Shown here: positions 1-30,955 of the stretch, piece by piece
How the letters are laid out: the number at the start of each line of letters is the position of its first letter
Numbering within the stretch: the stretch's first letter is position 1
Assembly: GCA_030159075.1 (NCBI GenBank)
Contig: BROG01000800.1
Location: 1 to 64,000, forward strand
Direction of reading: 5' to 3'
Origin: Atrina japonica
Lineage: Eukaryota; Mollusca; Bivalvia; Pterioida; Pinnidae
DNA length: 64,000 nucleotides
Notes under the pieces: generated by a model
Database searches by the model: none
Seen by the model: only the letters and a program-made list of their open reading frames with translations
What the model was told of the DNA's origin: nothing
Translations under genes and position numbers: made by a program

Positions 1-643
1 AATTCAATAACATATATATTTTCGTTATGTTATTTAAATGTTTTAAGTAAAATAGTTTGCTATCACACAATCACTCAAGGTAAAACAGTAAACCACAGAT
101 TCTCGCCTCTCATGCTTGAATGATTTTGTCTTTATCCTTTTCTGACCTTTCAGAAAAGATAGTGGTTGCAATATATACCGACGGTATGCGGAATGTTTAC
201 AACAAACACTTTTTTTGATAACCCTGTGCCAAATAAAATTATTAACACTTTTAAAAAAAATTATACAGATGACTAACTAGCTCCTTGAAAAAAATAATCG
301 GTACATCGGTTACAAACGCCCGAAGTTCTTTCGATTTTCTTACTGTGCTGACAGTATTATTATCATTATCTTTTGTTAGATAATAGTACATGTATGTGTG
401 ACTAAATCCTTGTAATATGAAGCCGTTCGTGGTTATCTATAATTGTATTTGCACTTCCACATCTACATGGTTGTTTTCAAAAGACCTTTTATTATGAACT
501 TCACAAGAAGGAAGTGTTACACCTTTATTACAAGATTTAATCACATTTAGGGGCACCGGCAGAAAATTATTTGCGCATTTGAATTAAAGTATCAACATGA
601 AACAAACCTAAATATTACAGTAACATAAATAAATCACACACAC

Positions 644-701
<58 letters not shown>

Positions 702-1060
702 TAATGGAAAAAAAGAAACTGTGTATACTAAAATGTTATATAAATACATAAAAATATTTTGTGGTTGTTATGTATTCTTAAAGGCATAGTTTAATATACT
801 AAACGCGTGTTTGAGTACTCAATTTGGTAAATATCGCATTCAATTCGCCTTGTTGGCAACAACACGCTGGTTAGTAATCGATTATAATTTATTGCATTCA
901 TTTGCTGTGTTCAATGTATTGAAATACATTGGTCTATGGAATAAAATGTTGATTGAGAGATGCATCGCATGATTTAAAATTATCATCTGCGTGCAATCGG
1001 GATACTGGAAGATGGAATGACTCAAAGCAATGTGGCAAGGTAGTTTAGAGTTCATATCAA
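1..1060. other. Non-coding flank with a (CA)n tract
   Basis: I see no exon, domain or RNA gene in this AT-rich stretch. The only clear structure is a CA microsatellite at about 637-700. No signal-peptide exon belonging to the downstream receptor gene could be recognised here. Confidence 0.6.
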
Positions 1061-1069
1061 CCCTGTAAA

Positions 1070-1657
1070 GTCTTTATGAGACGACATCAGCACACTGGCA
1101 ACGCTCGGGACCGCCAACGATCAGGAACCCCGTGTGTGATGTCACGGCGGCAAGATATGTGTATACAGACGTCACATTTGAGTAATCGATTCCAATCGGC
1201 TTCTTTGACCGCTAGAAGCATCCCTGGGCATCGACGGATAAGTCCTCGTACTGTAAGGAACATATTGCCAGAGATCACATCCGTCCTCGGCGTTCTGCTA
1301 TCTGTCCTGTTCTCTTTTGGCATCACCGTGTTGCGAAGTTAGCGTGATGTCGGGGGCATCGTCGTACCAATAATAGAGATTGGGTGGAAATGTTTATGGA
1401 CGAATCGAATTGCATCTCCACAGCAGTGACTGTCGTGTTAGGGCTTACCGTCGTGCCAAAGAACATTACATTGACGCCAGCGTTGTTCAATGCCACCAGT
1501 TCGATGGACGGAGCGATATGGTCTTGGATGGAATTACATCACATGGAAGGACCCTTTTGGTGATAATGGAGCTAAATTTAAGCGGTGTGTGCTACCGTGA
1601 CGAGATTTTAAGTCATTCCATTCATTCAGAACAAACAGCGTAACGCACGACCGCACA

Positions 1658-1661
<4 letters not shown>
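1070..1661 (+). pseudogene. Tc1/mariner-like transposase relic, truncated by (TA)n
   Basis: Two reading frames give pieces typical of Tc1-like transposases. The first (1076-1342) contains RRHQHTGNARDRQRSGTP and RISPRTVRN, matching the DNA-binding region. The second (1380-1643) contains VRAYRRAKEHYIDASVV, GITSHGRTLLVI and YRDEIL, matching the catalytic core. Just after it, in another frame at about 1648-1662, NARPHTA matches the segment carrying the second catalytic aspartate. Coding then stops in a (TA)n run, so the C-terminus and right end are gone. At least two frame changes show that it is inactive. I could not delimit terminal inverted repeats. Confidence 0.85.
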
Positions 1662-1730
<69 letters not shown>

Positions 1731-1770
1731 TATATATTTAGATTTCATATATATATATATATGTAATAAT
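1662..1770. repeat. (TA)n microsatellite
   Basis: A near-pure TA dinucleotide run at about 1662-1727, followed by a second short run at about 1749-1762. It forms the right edge of the Tc1 relic. Confidence 0.95.
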
Positions 1771-2133
1771 ATTAATAATAACTCAGTCACCAGTTGTTAT
1801 GTGGTAAAATTTAGATTTCAGTTTATAATCATTACGTGTGTAAATATAAGGATAGATAATGTATCTTCTTTACACAGTTCTGATTCAGTAAAAATGTTTT
1901 GTATATTTGAGGACTGTCTACATCTTTATGGATTGCCTATCAGTCAGTCTGTCGTGTTTACCCGAGTGGTTTTACATACAGATTCCGCCTATATAATTTT
2001 GTTCTGGCAATTATTGCTATACATATGCATTTTATTTGTACTCTATTAGAAAACTCGAAACAACCATTGTTATTAAAATCGCAGCAAATTTACATTTCGT
2101 CATTCAAAATGTCAATAACATTTTGTTTTATAG

Positions 2134-20316
<18,183 letters not shown>

Positions 20317-21296
20317 GACACAGTGCTGATTTCTATGATCGTTCGCATTACAGTCTATGCCGTTCACAAGCATGTACCGTTTTGTGACATTAAAGTGAAG
20401 CGGACTATAAAATGCATCATAATACGTTCATTTATTTTGTATATAATATTTGAACCGGTGATTAAACTCAATAATAATAGTGGTGTATCAAATTATTGGC
20501 AGTTAATAACAGATGGTAATGTGGTTTTACCTTGTAAATACATCAAAATATATTAAAAATGCCAAAAAATTGTATATATGTTTAAAGTTTGTAAGCAAAG
20601 AACAGAAACAAGAGATGAAAAAGCACAATTGTTCTGAAATCAGTAGATTCAAACACCTTATTTTTATAGAAATATCCAACATTCTCTTCTATTAAGGAAT
20701 TTCGACGATATTTTCGTATGTCAATCGTCACTCAGAGGTTTAGGCGAGCTTGTGTGATACTATTGGTATTCATGTCTGGCTTTTGATGTCACAAGTCGGC
20801 AGGAGATGCTCACCCCTCCATGGCACCTGATTCCACTACTAGATTTTGCGTGTTCGTCCTTGTAAATAACGCTTTCTCATCTGTTTGTTTTTTCTTCAAT
20901 CATGATCACTACATTTGGATGTAGATTATGTTGTACAATTAGGGACTTTTGATGAAATTGAATTCAAACTTTGTTTTATTAACCTCAAGAAAGTGATATT
21001 CACCGAGTTCAGTGTTCGGAATAGTATTATTTTCCCCAGGGGTGCATACATCAAAGTGACAACCGAAAGTCAAAAATTACTTAATGAATGATAACATTTT
21101 TCTCACGCACTTGCCCATAAAGACAATGGGTATCCATGAAAAACCTAGGAAAGACAGCTCACACGGGCTATGACATCACAGTACAATTAGTAACATTTCT
21201 TTGTCATCTAGAATACAGTGAACAGTTACATCGGACTTTATTTGCGTAGATCTAAATGAACATGTGTTTAAAAACCGTGGGAAAAAATAATAAAAC
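20317..21296 (+). other. Region after the receptor stop codon
   Basis: Probable 3' UTR and then intergenic or intronic DNA. ATTAAA lies at about 20461 and 20552, both weak polyadenylation candidates. An RT-element tail fragment lies at about 20760-20870. Confidence 0.5.
20760..20870 (+). mobile_element. RT-element 3' tail fragment
   Basis: The diverged sequence cacaagtcggcaggagatgc, then ctccatggcacctgattcca, matches the gtcgacaggggatgcttact core of the tail family. Confidence 0.6.
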
Positions 21297-21435
21297 ATGG
21301 ATGTATCTGGTAGAAACCGAAATATTCACCCTCGTGATAAGAATCTGAAAGTCCAATTCTCGGGAGACTCTCTGAATGGACGAACAGATGTTACCACTCG
21401 GGTTGAGATTTCATTATCCACTCCACAAACCCCAG
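21297..21435 (+). CDS. Candidate first coding exon, unrecognised
   Basis: An ATG opens 46 codons beginning MDVSGRNRNIHPRDKNLKV and ending STPQTPG at a good donor (ccag|gtaaga), leaving phase 1. There is no signal peptide or known domain. It could be an upstream exon of the second membrane gene. However, joining it directly to the 30624 acceptor gives a stop after about ten codons, so another exon would be needed. It may be chance. Confidence 0.3.
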
Positions 21436-22266
21436 GTAAGATTCTGTTAATCTTATCTAGCAAAAAGTAGTAGAATGTCAAACATCCATAATCATTGAGT
21501 CAATCTCACTATGACGTCATGATAATCCTCGAGGCTTCATAACTGAACAATCTGACGTTCTTAATTTCATACAAAAGAGTACACAACGGTGTTTGATATT
21601 ATTTCTTCTGAATATCTCCTCGTGAACAATTGTGAGGTGTAATATTACGTTTTCTTTCAGTGCTTCATCCAATAAGAAATTTGGAAAATTTCAGTCATTT
21701 AATAATAATATGTTTTGAAACGTAAACGTATCGTTCTTAACCACTGATAAACGAAAAAGGTGTGACTTTCATTCATACATCAGCTATTTCAGACCTGTAC
21801 TATATTTTATAAGTTCATTTCGTACATTTGTATATATCTTAATTTTAAGACTCCGTAGTTCACATATATCAACCGAAAAACCGCTGTTGAATGAACAAAG
21901 GTCATGTCAAAAGGTCACCATGCTACATTGTATGCTTTACGCAAGTAACGTTCAATACGTAATCGATTATCTTCCGGTTTTCTTTATAAAACTATCAATC
22001 ACGTTTTGTCCTTTCTAAAGCTGTTTTACTTACGCCATCTATATGAACTTTCCCTAAAACTGATGCAAAGTACTAGTTTGTCTACCCTTTAAATTGCAAT
22101 GCTCCAAGCTTCAAAGTCGTGGAACACTTCACAAAATCTGGACGGATGTCTGTTCAATAGGTTTGTGTTTACAATGTATATAATATTACTTTATTATTTG
22201 ATATAAAGGATACACTTATACATTTTTCTAAAGCATGTATATGTATATTCTCATTATTTATCATCG

Positions 22267-22541
22267 AGCCGGCCTGGCTCAGTGGGTAGCGCGCTCGACT
22301 CTTGATCGTGAGGTCGTGAGGTCGAGTCCAGCCGGCGGCAGATTGGTTTCCTGTCGGTCGGATGAGACAGTAAAACCCGTGGTCCCGTGTCACAGTAGGT
22401 GTCGGCACGTTAAAGAACCCTCACTGCTCAATGACCGTAAGTGCCCAGCATAGGCCAAAATTTGAAGCCCTTCATTTGGTGACGTCTCCATATGAGTGAA
22501 ATATTCTTGAGCGGGACGTTTATAAACAATAAACAAACAAA
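22267..22541 (+). mobile_element. tRNA-derived SINE, family A, copy 1 (full length)
   Basis: The head gcctggctcagtgggtagcg (A box) and aggtcgagtccagcc (B box) precede a conserved core (ggatgagacagtaaaac, then gtcggcacgttaaagaaccc). The tail is gggacgt...aacaataaacaaacaaa. Flanks show similar ttatttatcatcg and ttatttattatcg sequences, a likely target-site duplication. Confidence 0.88.
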
Positions 22542-22988
22542 TATCGTTATTTATTATCGATATTTTAACATAAATAAATTATTTTACTAAACCACTGATT
22601 TATATTATGTTAAGGGCTAACAATAGTGACATATTTTTATTATATCTGAAAACAGAATATTGTTTTCGAAAATGTATTTGAACATATATTGATATTTAAC
22701 TGAAAAGAGTATTGACCGAGTGCTTAGAGAACATGTTCTTTCAGTCAGGCTCAACATCCGCTTGAACCTAAGCTAAGTTTACCGTTATACTTGCAAAAGG
22801 CCGGTTGTCTTCATCGTAATAGTATACATCTACAGACAGAAACGAGGCCAGCATAACTTCCGGTTATAAGCAGGTTTATTATACATGAAAGAAAAATTAC
22901 TTTTTTAAACAAGACATCGAAATACACGATACAGATGTAAAAAACCGTGTTTTCTTGAGGATTTACAAACATTTTAGACTCATTAAAA

Positions 22989-22989
<1 letters not shown>

Positions 22990-23062
<73 letters not shown>
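22990..23062. repeat. (CT)n microsatellite
   Basis: CT dinucleotide array with one TATC interruption. Confidence 0.97.
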
Positions 23063-23068
<6 letters not shown>

Positions 23069-23307
23069 TGGATACACTGTAATTCAGCTTTCTCGCCATC
23101 AAAAAAATTGGGAGTTTGCTCACAGGTATGGAAAACTTTTATTTATACAAAAGCACAAGTGAATGAAACAAATTCATCACTTGTTTTTAAGACGAAAATT
23201 ATAAACAAATCTCTTTTTGGAGAAGTATTATTTTCTTACATTCCATGGACTATAATATAGTGAGATAATCGAATGTTCACGACGATGTATTCGGCCGATG
23301 GGGATAT

Positions 23308-23577
23308 TTACTCAATGCCATCTAACCCCAACGCGAACTTTTTTTGGATGTCTCTGTCCTTTGCATTCATGTACATCAATATAGTTATAGATATAAGTGG
23401 CCTTCTTGAATGAGTGATAATGACATTGCACAGTCTCCCACTTTTTGTCAGTGCCGGCAAAAACCCCAGTAGAACCTTACCGAATTTGCCTCCGGAAGTC
23501 TGGTGTTCCTTTTGAAGTACTTTGTAACTGTTTTCTCTTTCGCCATGGAAATATGGCTCCATCGTAGACCTGAACAA
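23308..23577 (-). CDS. Unrecognised minus-strand ORF fragment, 89 codons
   Basis: The frame includes MEPYFHGERENSYKVLQKEH, then GGKFGKVLLGFLPALTKSGR, and ends KKFALGLDGIE before a TAA. The composition is mixed and not repeat-driven, unlike most frames in the window. A plausible acceptor (caatttgttcag) stands just upstream on the minus strand. I do not recognise the family. It may be a decayed mobile-element or gene fragment. Confidence 0.3.
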   Translation of the reverse strand: MFRSTMEPYFHGERENSYKVLQKEHQTSGGKFGKVLLGFLPALTKSGRLCNVIITHSRRPLISITILMYMNAKDRDIQKKFALGLDGIE

Positions 23578-23619
23578 ATTGTTGATAAAGATTCATTCCT
23601 CAATTATTTCTACTGAATA

Positions 23620-23730
23620 CAACTGGGAACTCACGGGATATGACAAGTCGACAGGGGATGCTTACTCCTCCATAGCCCCTGATCCCGACTCCGCGTTTGT
23701 CCAATTTTCACCTGATTTAAACATTGTCTC
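23620..23730 (+). mobile_element. RT-element 3' tail fragment
   Basis: The plus-strand sequence gtcgacaggggatgcttact, then cctccatagcccctgatccc, then gcgtttgtccaattttcacc matches the tail family. It is truncated on both sides. Confidence 0.7.
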
Positions 23731-24079
23731 GTGAACCGTATTTTATTAATACTCTCAGTCTGGTGTCTTGTTTTCTTTTTATATTGACGTATATATTGAC
23801 ATCCTCTCTAGATATAAATTAATATTTACAAATCGTTAAAATAGTTCTGGGCTGTCCACTGTAACAAATAACATACGTAGTTTTATATACACAAAATGCA
23901 AAAAAGTCACTTGTCTTTTGATGCGCCTACCCTGAATTTTCTTTTATTCAAAACAAAATATTTCCTTTTTCTTCTACTTATATTGATATATATATATATA
24001 TATAAAAAAAATAAATAAATAAAAAATAATAAATTGTGAAAATTGCTTAAAAAACATTTGGTGAATTCTTCACTTGTAA

Positions 24080-24275
24080 TTGTTGAACTTTACTATTTGT
24101 ATATGCATACTACACTTGACACAATCTTAATTTCACAAAATATATAGAAATATAAGATTTTACATACCTGTGTATACCTCATGTTTGTTATTGTACATGA
24201 AGTAGAGGTAGTAAAAGTAAAAAAAAAAGTCGAAATATTTGTTTGTAATCACAGCTAATGCCCCTTTATTCGTTC
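24080..24275 (-). mobile_element. Partial copy of the GGGGCATTAGCTGTG MITE family
   Basis: Contains aaaatatatagaaatataag, gttattgtacatgaag and the terminal cacagctaatgccccttt. These are shared with 51669-52287 and, inverted, with 48478-48665. Confidence 0.65.
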
Positions 24276-25599
24276 CATTTAAGCTATAGACCCCTTCATG
24301 ACAAAAACAGAAAACATCAATTCAAACATTACCTTCGTTAACATTTGTATAATGACTACCCGTCTATAACGGCTACTTTTGTCTGTTCCCTTTAATGGCC
24401 TTTATAGACAAGTTTGACTGTATGTCAATAAGACATATACACTGTTAATACTCCTGACAAGCTTTGATACCGCTAGAATACATGATCACCATATGGACAA
24501 TAATAGATTTTGTCGTGAGTTTTTATACTGTATAATGAAGGCAGAATCGTGTTTTTATGATATTCATGCATTAACCCTTTCAACCCTACGTATCTAGATG
24601 GTATGCTCTTTTCTATTGTTTAGACCAGTCCATTATGGCCTGTAGGGTTTAAAGGGTTAAGTACAAATCTATACCAGTCGCACTGTTGGTTATGTACACC
24701 ACCTTCCCCCTGCATGTGTTTAATAATCTAACAATTGCGCACAAGTTTTTAGTCTGGTATTATTTCCGAAATGCTCATTAAAATAAGATAAGACAGAAAT
24801 GTTTACAATTTTATATCTACTCAATGCAATTTAAAATCTAACCCAAAATAGTGTTACCGAAGTTGTATACATAAAACAAAATTTTATATACTCTAAGTAA
24901 TTCTATTTTAATCTAAAATAATAATTTTGATAAAAAATGATTATATTACCAGAGCTGATAGATAAACCAAAATAACGCCGCACAAACATTTAAATCTATT
25001 TAAAATTGTAGCTCAACTAATGAGGTCTAATTGACAGAAACAATTGTCTTGAGCATCGTAACTTTGGCATTATGTTTATAATATTTACATTTCATTTCAT
25101 ATTTCAACATATCTTATTTGCTTTTGTTTTCCATGTCATTTTGACAATACGAAGAAGGCACCAGGTATAGGAGAAATACCGCAGAATTTGACCAGAGCTA
25201 TAGACATACGCCTTTCAGACTGTCAACAAAATTTTAACCTACAATACAGATTCGTTATCATGTTATATATTGGCTCTTTGAAGTGCCTCGACGGGACATC
25301 TAGTTCCAGTCTCAAACGAATGAATTTTTCTTTGTACGTCGAAAATTTGGCAAAGAAAATCACATTTTTAAAAAAAATCAATATGACCCAATACGAGGGG
25401 ATTGAACCTAGAACATTTCGCTTGAGAGGCAAACGTCTATCTATAACATTAACGCAAGCTATATATTTGATCAAAATTGATGCATAAAGTAATTGATTTG
25501 GCATTATCCATTGTTTCAACTCCATATAGAAGACTGACCTTTTTACCACTAGTTTAAACATATTTGATTGATCATTCATTTTTCAAAAGAGTAAAGCTT
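24276..25599 (+). other. Non-coding stretch with one 90-bp MITE
   Basis: AT-rich with no exon recognised. A frame at 25188-25487 contains a reversed B-box-like segment (ggggattgaacctagaac) and is more likely repeat-derived than a gene. Confidence 0.5.
24571..24660. mobile_element. 90-bp TIR element, copy b (best preserved)
   Basis: Begins ttaaccctttcaaccctacg and ends cctgtagggtttaaagggttaa. The interior is gtatgctcttttctattgtt. The termini are inverted repeats of about 18 bp. Confidence 0.85.
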
Positions 25600-25824
25600 T
25601 TTCACTCATATGGAGAAGTTACCAAATGCCAATGAAGGGCTTCAATTTTTGGCCTATGCTCAGCACTTACGGTCATTGAGCAGTGACGGTTCTATAACGT
25701 GCCGACACCTACTGTGACACTGTGTCATCCGAAGGACAAGAATCCGACCTGCCGCCTGCTGGATTCGAAGTCACGACCCCTCGATCAAATGTCGAGTGCG
25801 CTACCAAATGAGTCAGGCCGGCTC
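25600..25824 (-). mobile_element. SINE family A, copy 2
   Basis: Minus strand. The core includes acgtgccgacacctactgtg and gcttcaatttttggcctatg. The head gagtcaggccggctcc lies at the right end. Moderately diverged. Confidence 0.85.
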
Positions 25825-26253
25825 CAAAAGGATTAGGCACAAGTTCTGACAACTTACTACGCCTTCTTCAGTACTAGTTATAATTTAATTGAAATATTCA
25901 TTTGTGTAGCTATGTGTATTTGTCTGTTGACATGTATCCAGCCAAAAATGTTTTTAAATGTCACCAGCTTTAGGTGAAGTGCTACAAATTTTGACCTGTG
26001 CTAGGTGACACGGTTTTACGCAGTTGTGTTGCTTTGGATTTTTTAGTTTATAGCGTTGAAATATTAAATGGATTTTTTATACCTTCTATAATATTTTGTA
26101 TTCTAGTCTGAAATGTAAGGATTAGGGATAGGAAATCAACCTAATTATGTGTGTATGGAATTTGTTATCACACACAAAAAGACATCACAATATAATATAG
26201 ATTTTTTGTGTGTGATTCATGTGCACTTGCATATTGAGATTATATCTTAGAGG

Positions 26254-26675
26254 TGATCCGATATGCCAGGGCGTGTTCCACATATGAACATTTCATATAC
26301 AGAGGTAAGCTACTAACTGCCAAGTAATTGACGCGGATATAAAAAATCGCGTTTGATGTCAACCTTCCTCAAATGTTAAGGTCAGTATAATAACCTTGTT
26401 TAACTGAATGTTGAGGTACCCGCTAGAAAGCGGTTGTTGAGTCGTTTGTACCAATTGCAGCGAGAGTTGTTTTTCTCATTTGATTCATTCGATTGTGGCG
26501 AGGATTTGTTCTCACTTGATTCATTCGAATTTAAATGTGGACTCACGACGGATGTGTCCGGTCTACAGGAAAATGCTTACTCATCCATGACACCTGGTCC
26601 GTATTTGTCCAATATCACCAGTATTTATATCCTGGACATCTTGAAGATTTATACTTTATCTGAGATTATTATCTT
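26254..26675 (+). pseudogene. 5'-truncated RT element: RT C-terminus plus 3' tail
   Basis: Opens at tgatccgatatgccagggcg (IRYARAC-like) and continues tatgaacatttcatatacag. It then decays through the LLTDKL...RKFYGRYN region and ends in the tail (gactcacgacggatgtgtcc, cctggacatcttgaagattt). It shares its 5' breakpoint with the copy at 36657. Confidence 0.8.
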
Positions 26676-26699
26676 ATTAGATTTACCATAAATGTCAAT

Positions 26700-27403
26700 T
26701 CCATGCATAGACCAATCAAAGTAGCTGTTAGATATAAATCTTAAATGACAATTATAGGGTGTCTGTTAATGGCTGAAACTATTATTAACTATGGATATGA
26801 ATCAACAATACATAGCTTTTTGCAACGTAAAACGTTACATTATATATTCACAGACGTTCACAATAAATCAGAAAAAATAACAGGTGGTATCCAATCACGT
26901 GGTACACGTTGGGGTCATATGAGGGCACACACCAAGGTGTAAGTTACTAGCAATGACTGTGTATAGAAAATAAATGCCTACGAAATGTTATGATAAGCGA
27001 ACGGAATGCCGCAACATATGTATATCAGGATTTTGTCCTCAACTGCGATTAACGATACTTCGCAATTGATGCTACCAAAGGGCGTGTCACGTTAGCAATA
27101 GAAAGAAGTGTATTCCACTTCGATTGTGGTAATATTACACATGAATGCGCATATATGAGTAAGCAAATAGAACACTGACAGATCGTGATTTGATAGAAAG
27201 TATAAAGAAAAGGAAGGAGGTTATAGATACGGTTAAAATATTTCAAAAATATATTTTATGGATTTCATAGTTAAAATCGTTCGCAATCAAGGTAAGTCAA
27301 TTACTTCAAATCACTATGATGAAATGTACATTCAAATTGCAGTTATGAACCAAATGTGGTCTAAAACATAATTCTTTTGAGTGTGAAATTTATTCACAAG
27401 ATC
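26700..27403. other. Non-coding stretch
   Basis: Small open frames only (26745-26942 plus, 27049-27246 minus), with no recognisable domain or repeat. Confidence 0.5.
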
Positions 27404-27655
27404 GTTCAGTCCGTAGCGAGCTCGACTCTTGGTCGTGAGGTCGTGTCCAGTCGGCGGCAGATTGGTTTCCTGTCCTCCGGATGAGCCATAAAAACCAAGG
27501 TCACAGTAGGCGTGGGCACGTTATAGAACCCCCACTGCTTAATGGCCGTAAGTGCCGAGCATAGACCAAAATTTGAAGCCCTTCACCGGCATTTGGTGAC
27601 GTCTCCATGTGAATGAAATATTCTTGAGTGGGACGTTAAACAAACATAAACAACA
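27404..27655 (+). mobile_element. SINE family A, copy 3 (5'-truncated head)
   Basis: Lacks the ggcctggctc start. It retains tagcgagctcgactcttgg, the cacgttatagaaccc core and the gggacgttaaacaaacataa tail. Confidence 0.85.
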
Positions 27656-27704
27656 AAATATTCACAAGAAATTTTCATTTTTGATTGGATTTTGAATTAT
27701 GATC

Positions 27705-27905
27705 ATATGGCGAAGGTCTTTTTTATTGGTGGACGCGAGAACCTGGTTACAATGTACCCGGGAAGAAGAGACCACTGACCTTCTGCAAGTAAACTGGCAA
27801 ACCTTCTCACAAAAATCAGCTTAGATTCCTGAAGGGCTCGAACCTGCGTTAGCAGGAAGTTAGAGATGGCATGCTCTAACCACTCGCTTACGGATGCTTA
27901 CAATG
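27705..27905 (-). mobile_element. SINE family B copy
   Basis: Contains ggttacaatgtacccgggaa, aagtaaactggcaaacc, and gggctcgaacctgcgttagc followed by ctctaaccactcgcttacgg (reversed tRNA-like head). The same order occurs at 34775-34972 and, inverted, at 58141-58345. Confidence 0.7.
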
Positions 27906-28364
27906 TATCTGATTCTAGGTTTACGAAAATTCCATTAAAAGATCATATTGAACCTTAAACAATACGAGTATTTTACGTTTTACAAGTGGGTGAAGGAGCG
28001 TTAAATCTTACGCTTTCTGATAAAAATATACAATATTATAATTAAAAGATAATTTTATCCCGAAGAGTGAACATTTATTTCTGTGAAAGCTTAAAATATT
28101 GCCGCTATTTAAAACCCAGTGGTAAGAGTGTTCGCTTGTTTGTTTAACACATTGTTTGGTTTTAGCAAATGATGTAACTACGACAAACGTATAAGAAGGG
28201 GAGAGGGGGTACCCAGCGATAATCGGCTGGATAAATATATATATATATATATAAAAACACAAATTTATCGCCAGTAGCCCATAGCATAAGTCTAAAAGTT
28301 AAACAGCAAATTAAATAATAATTCAAGGTTTTATTATAGTAATCATAAGTTCATAAGTAAATCA

Positions 28365-28640
28365 AAGTTTTTACTAAAGTAAATCAAAGTTTTTACAATA
28401 GTAGATAAAAGCTTTTACTATATTAAATCAAAGTTCTTATTACAATAAATCAAAATTTTTACTATAGTAAATTAAAGTTCTTATTACAATAAATCAAAAT
28501 TTTTACTATAGTAAATTAAAGTTCTTATTATAGTAAATCAAAGCTTTTATTCAATGTTTTACTAGAGTAAATCAAGATTTTTTATTATTGTAAATGAAAA
28601 TTTATACTATAGTTAATCATGTTTTACTATAACCAATCAA
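28365..28640. repeat. Degenerate 21-22-bp tandem repeat
   Basis: Successive units such as tttttactatagtaaatcaaag and ttcttattacaataaatcaaaa alternate, giving a double-unit periodicity of about 43 bp. Confidence 0.85.
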
Positions 28641-28676
28641 GGTTTCCCCATATTTTTGTTATGGCTGGCAGGGAGA

Positions 28677-29056
28677 ACAGGGCCTGAAGTCACAAAATTT
28701 ACTCAATACTCAAGCTCAACTTTTATCTGATTATTTTGACTGCATAATCGCTCATAAAACTTCGAATTTGAGTGAACAGGTTTTACATATTATATATTTA
28801 CATCAGTTACATATAAAGTTTTGTGCAACACTTAGAATTTTCTTGTAAAACTCAATAAATACGCTGAGTAAGGTACTCAAATTTGGAGTACGTACTCAAA
28901 CTAATGTTTAATATTTTTGAAGTTTTTATCAGTAACTTTCACCATTATTTACAATTGTATGCCATTAATATACAAACATTTTCATGTTTTGCCTTGGAAT
29001 AATGAAATGTTACTTGAGCTTGAGTACTGAGTAAATTTGGTGATTTCGGACCCAGA
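28677..29056. mobile_element. About 380-bp MITE (TTTACTCA family), copy 1
   Basis: The left end has cacaaaatttactcaatact then caagctcaac. The right end has gcttgagtactgagtaaatt then tggtgatttcgga. These are inverted repeats of about 30 bp. An interior block (actttcaccattatttacaa) occurs inverted in the copy at 39818. Confidence 0.85.
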
Positions 29057-29439
29057 CGTGTACTAGATTGCTCGTACAACAAGGATCGTATGTGGTCATC
29101 ACCTAATGTTTTGGGCGTTGACCAAAAGTGAACTAGATATTAATGTACAGAAGATTATTTATATCAATAACATCACTCATTGTCTGAATAAGACATTGCA
29201 TATATGATGACGGCGAGTATGCAAAATAATGGCGAATACTACAGTGCTTCTTTTGGAATTCTTAAACATCGCTATGGCAGTGTTAAGGCAGCCATGGCAA
29301 GATATAGGATCGTGGTAGAATAATGAAATAATTTGATGTGTTACTTTAATTATGTGTGTATGTCTCTGTGGTTGTGTCCTTCTGTGTTTGTGTCTGTATG
29401 TGTGCCTGTCTGTGTGTGTTCCTGTACGTGCATGTGTCT

Positions 29440-30623
<1,184 letters not shown>

Positions 30624-30955
30624 ACAAAAGCAAATGTACAACTAGACATGAATGAAATATCAAGTTTAACAGACATAGAAGAAGACTTTATAACGCTACA
30701 TTCTATTGGTCCCCCTGATAAGAATGTGACGGATAAAATTGTTATCTTGCCTGTGATTGGACAGAATGTAACCACGACCGATATTTTCTTGGAACTTTCG
30801 ATTCAAGATTTGGTTTTGTTTGGTTCATGTGCCACAGTCGGATTATTAGCTGTTATTGCTGTCGTATTAAGGATATTAATGCCCGGATGTCGCAATATTA
30901 AATCAGCGGAAGTAGAAGAAATGCAGGATAGAATTTACAGTGACAAGAATGACAG
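30624..30955 (+). CDS. Exon A: extracellular stub and transmembrane helix
   Basis: Open from the acceptor at 30623, with an ATG at 30648. Key features are [20 protein letters not shown], the helix [20 protein letters not shown] and the basic [11 protein letters not shown]. It ends in phase 2 before gttact, a weak donor. The downstream exon phase supports this donor. Later AG sites at 30645 and 30672 would give phase-1 entry to the same frame. Confidence 0.65.

Noticed and set aside
1801..2049. 82-codon frame as the signal-peptide exon of the receptor
   Set aside because: It has no basic-hydrophobic start typical of a signal peptide and no donor in a matching phase. It looks like chance AT-rich sequence.
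21297..21435. Definite first exon of the second membrane gene
   Set aside because: Phase 1 exit does not fit the 30624 acceptor without creating a stop within about ten codons. It is kept only as a low-confidence candidate.
22267..22345. tRNA gene
   Set aside because: A- and B-box-like sequences are present, but no full cloverleaf is evident. The same head with the same core recurs in about ten SINE copies.
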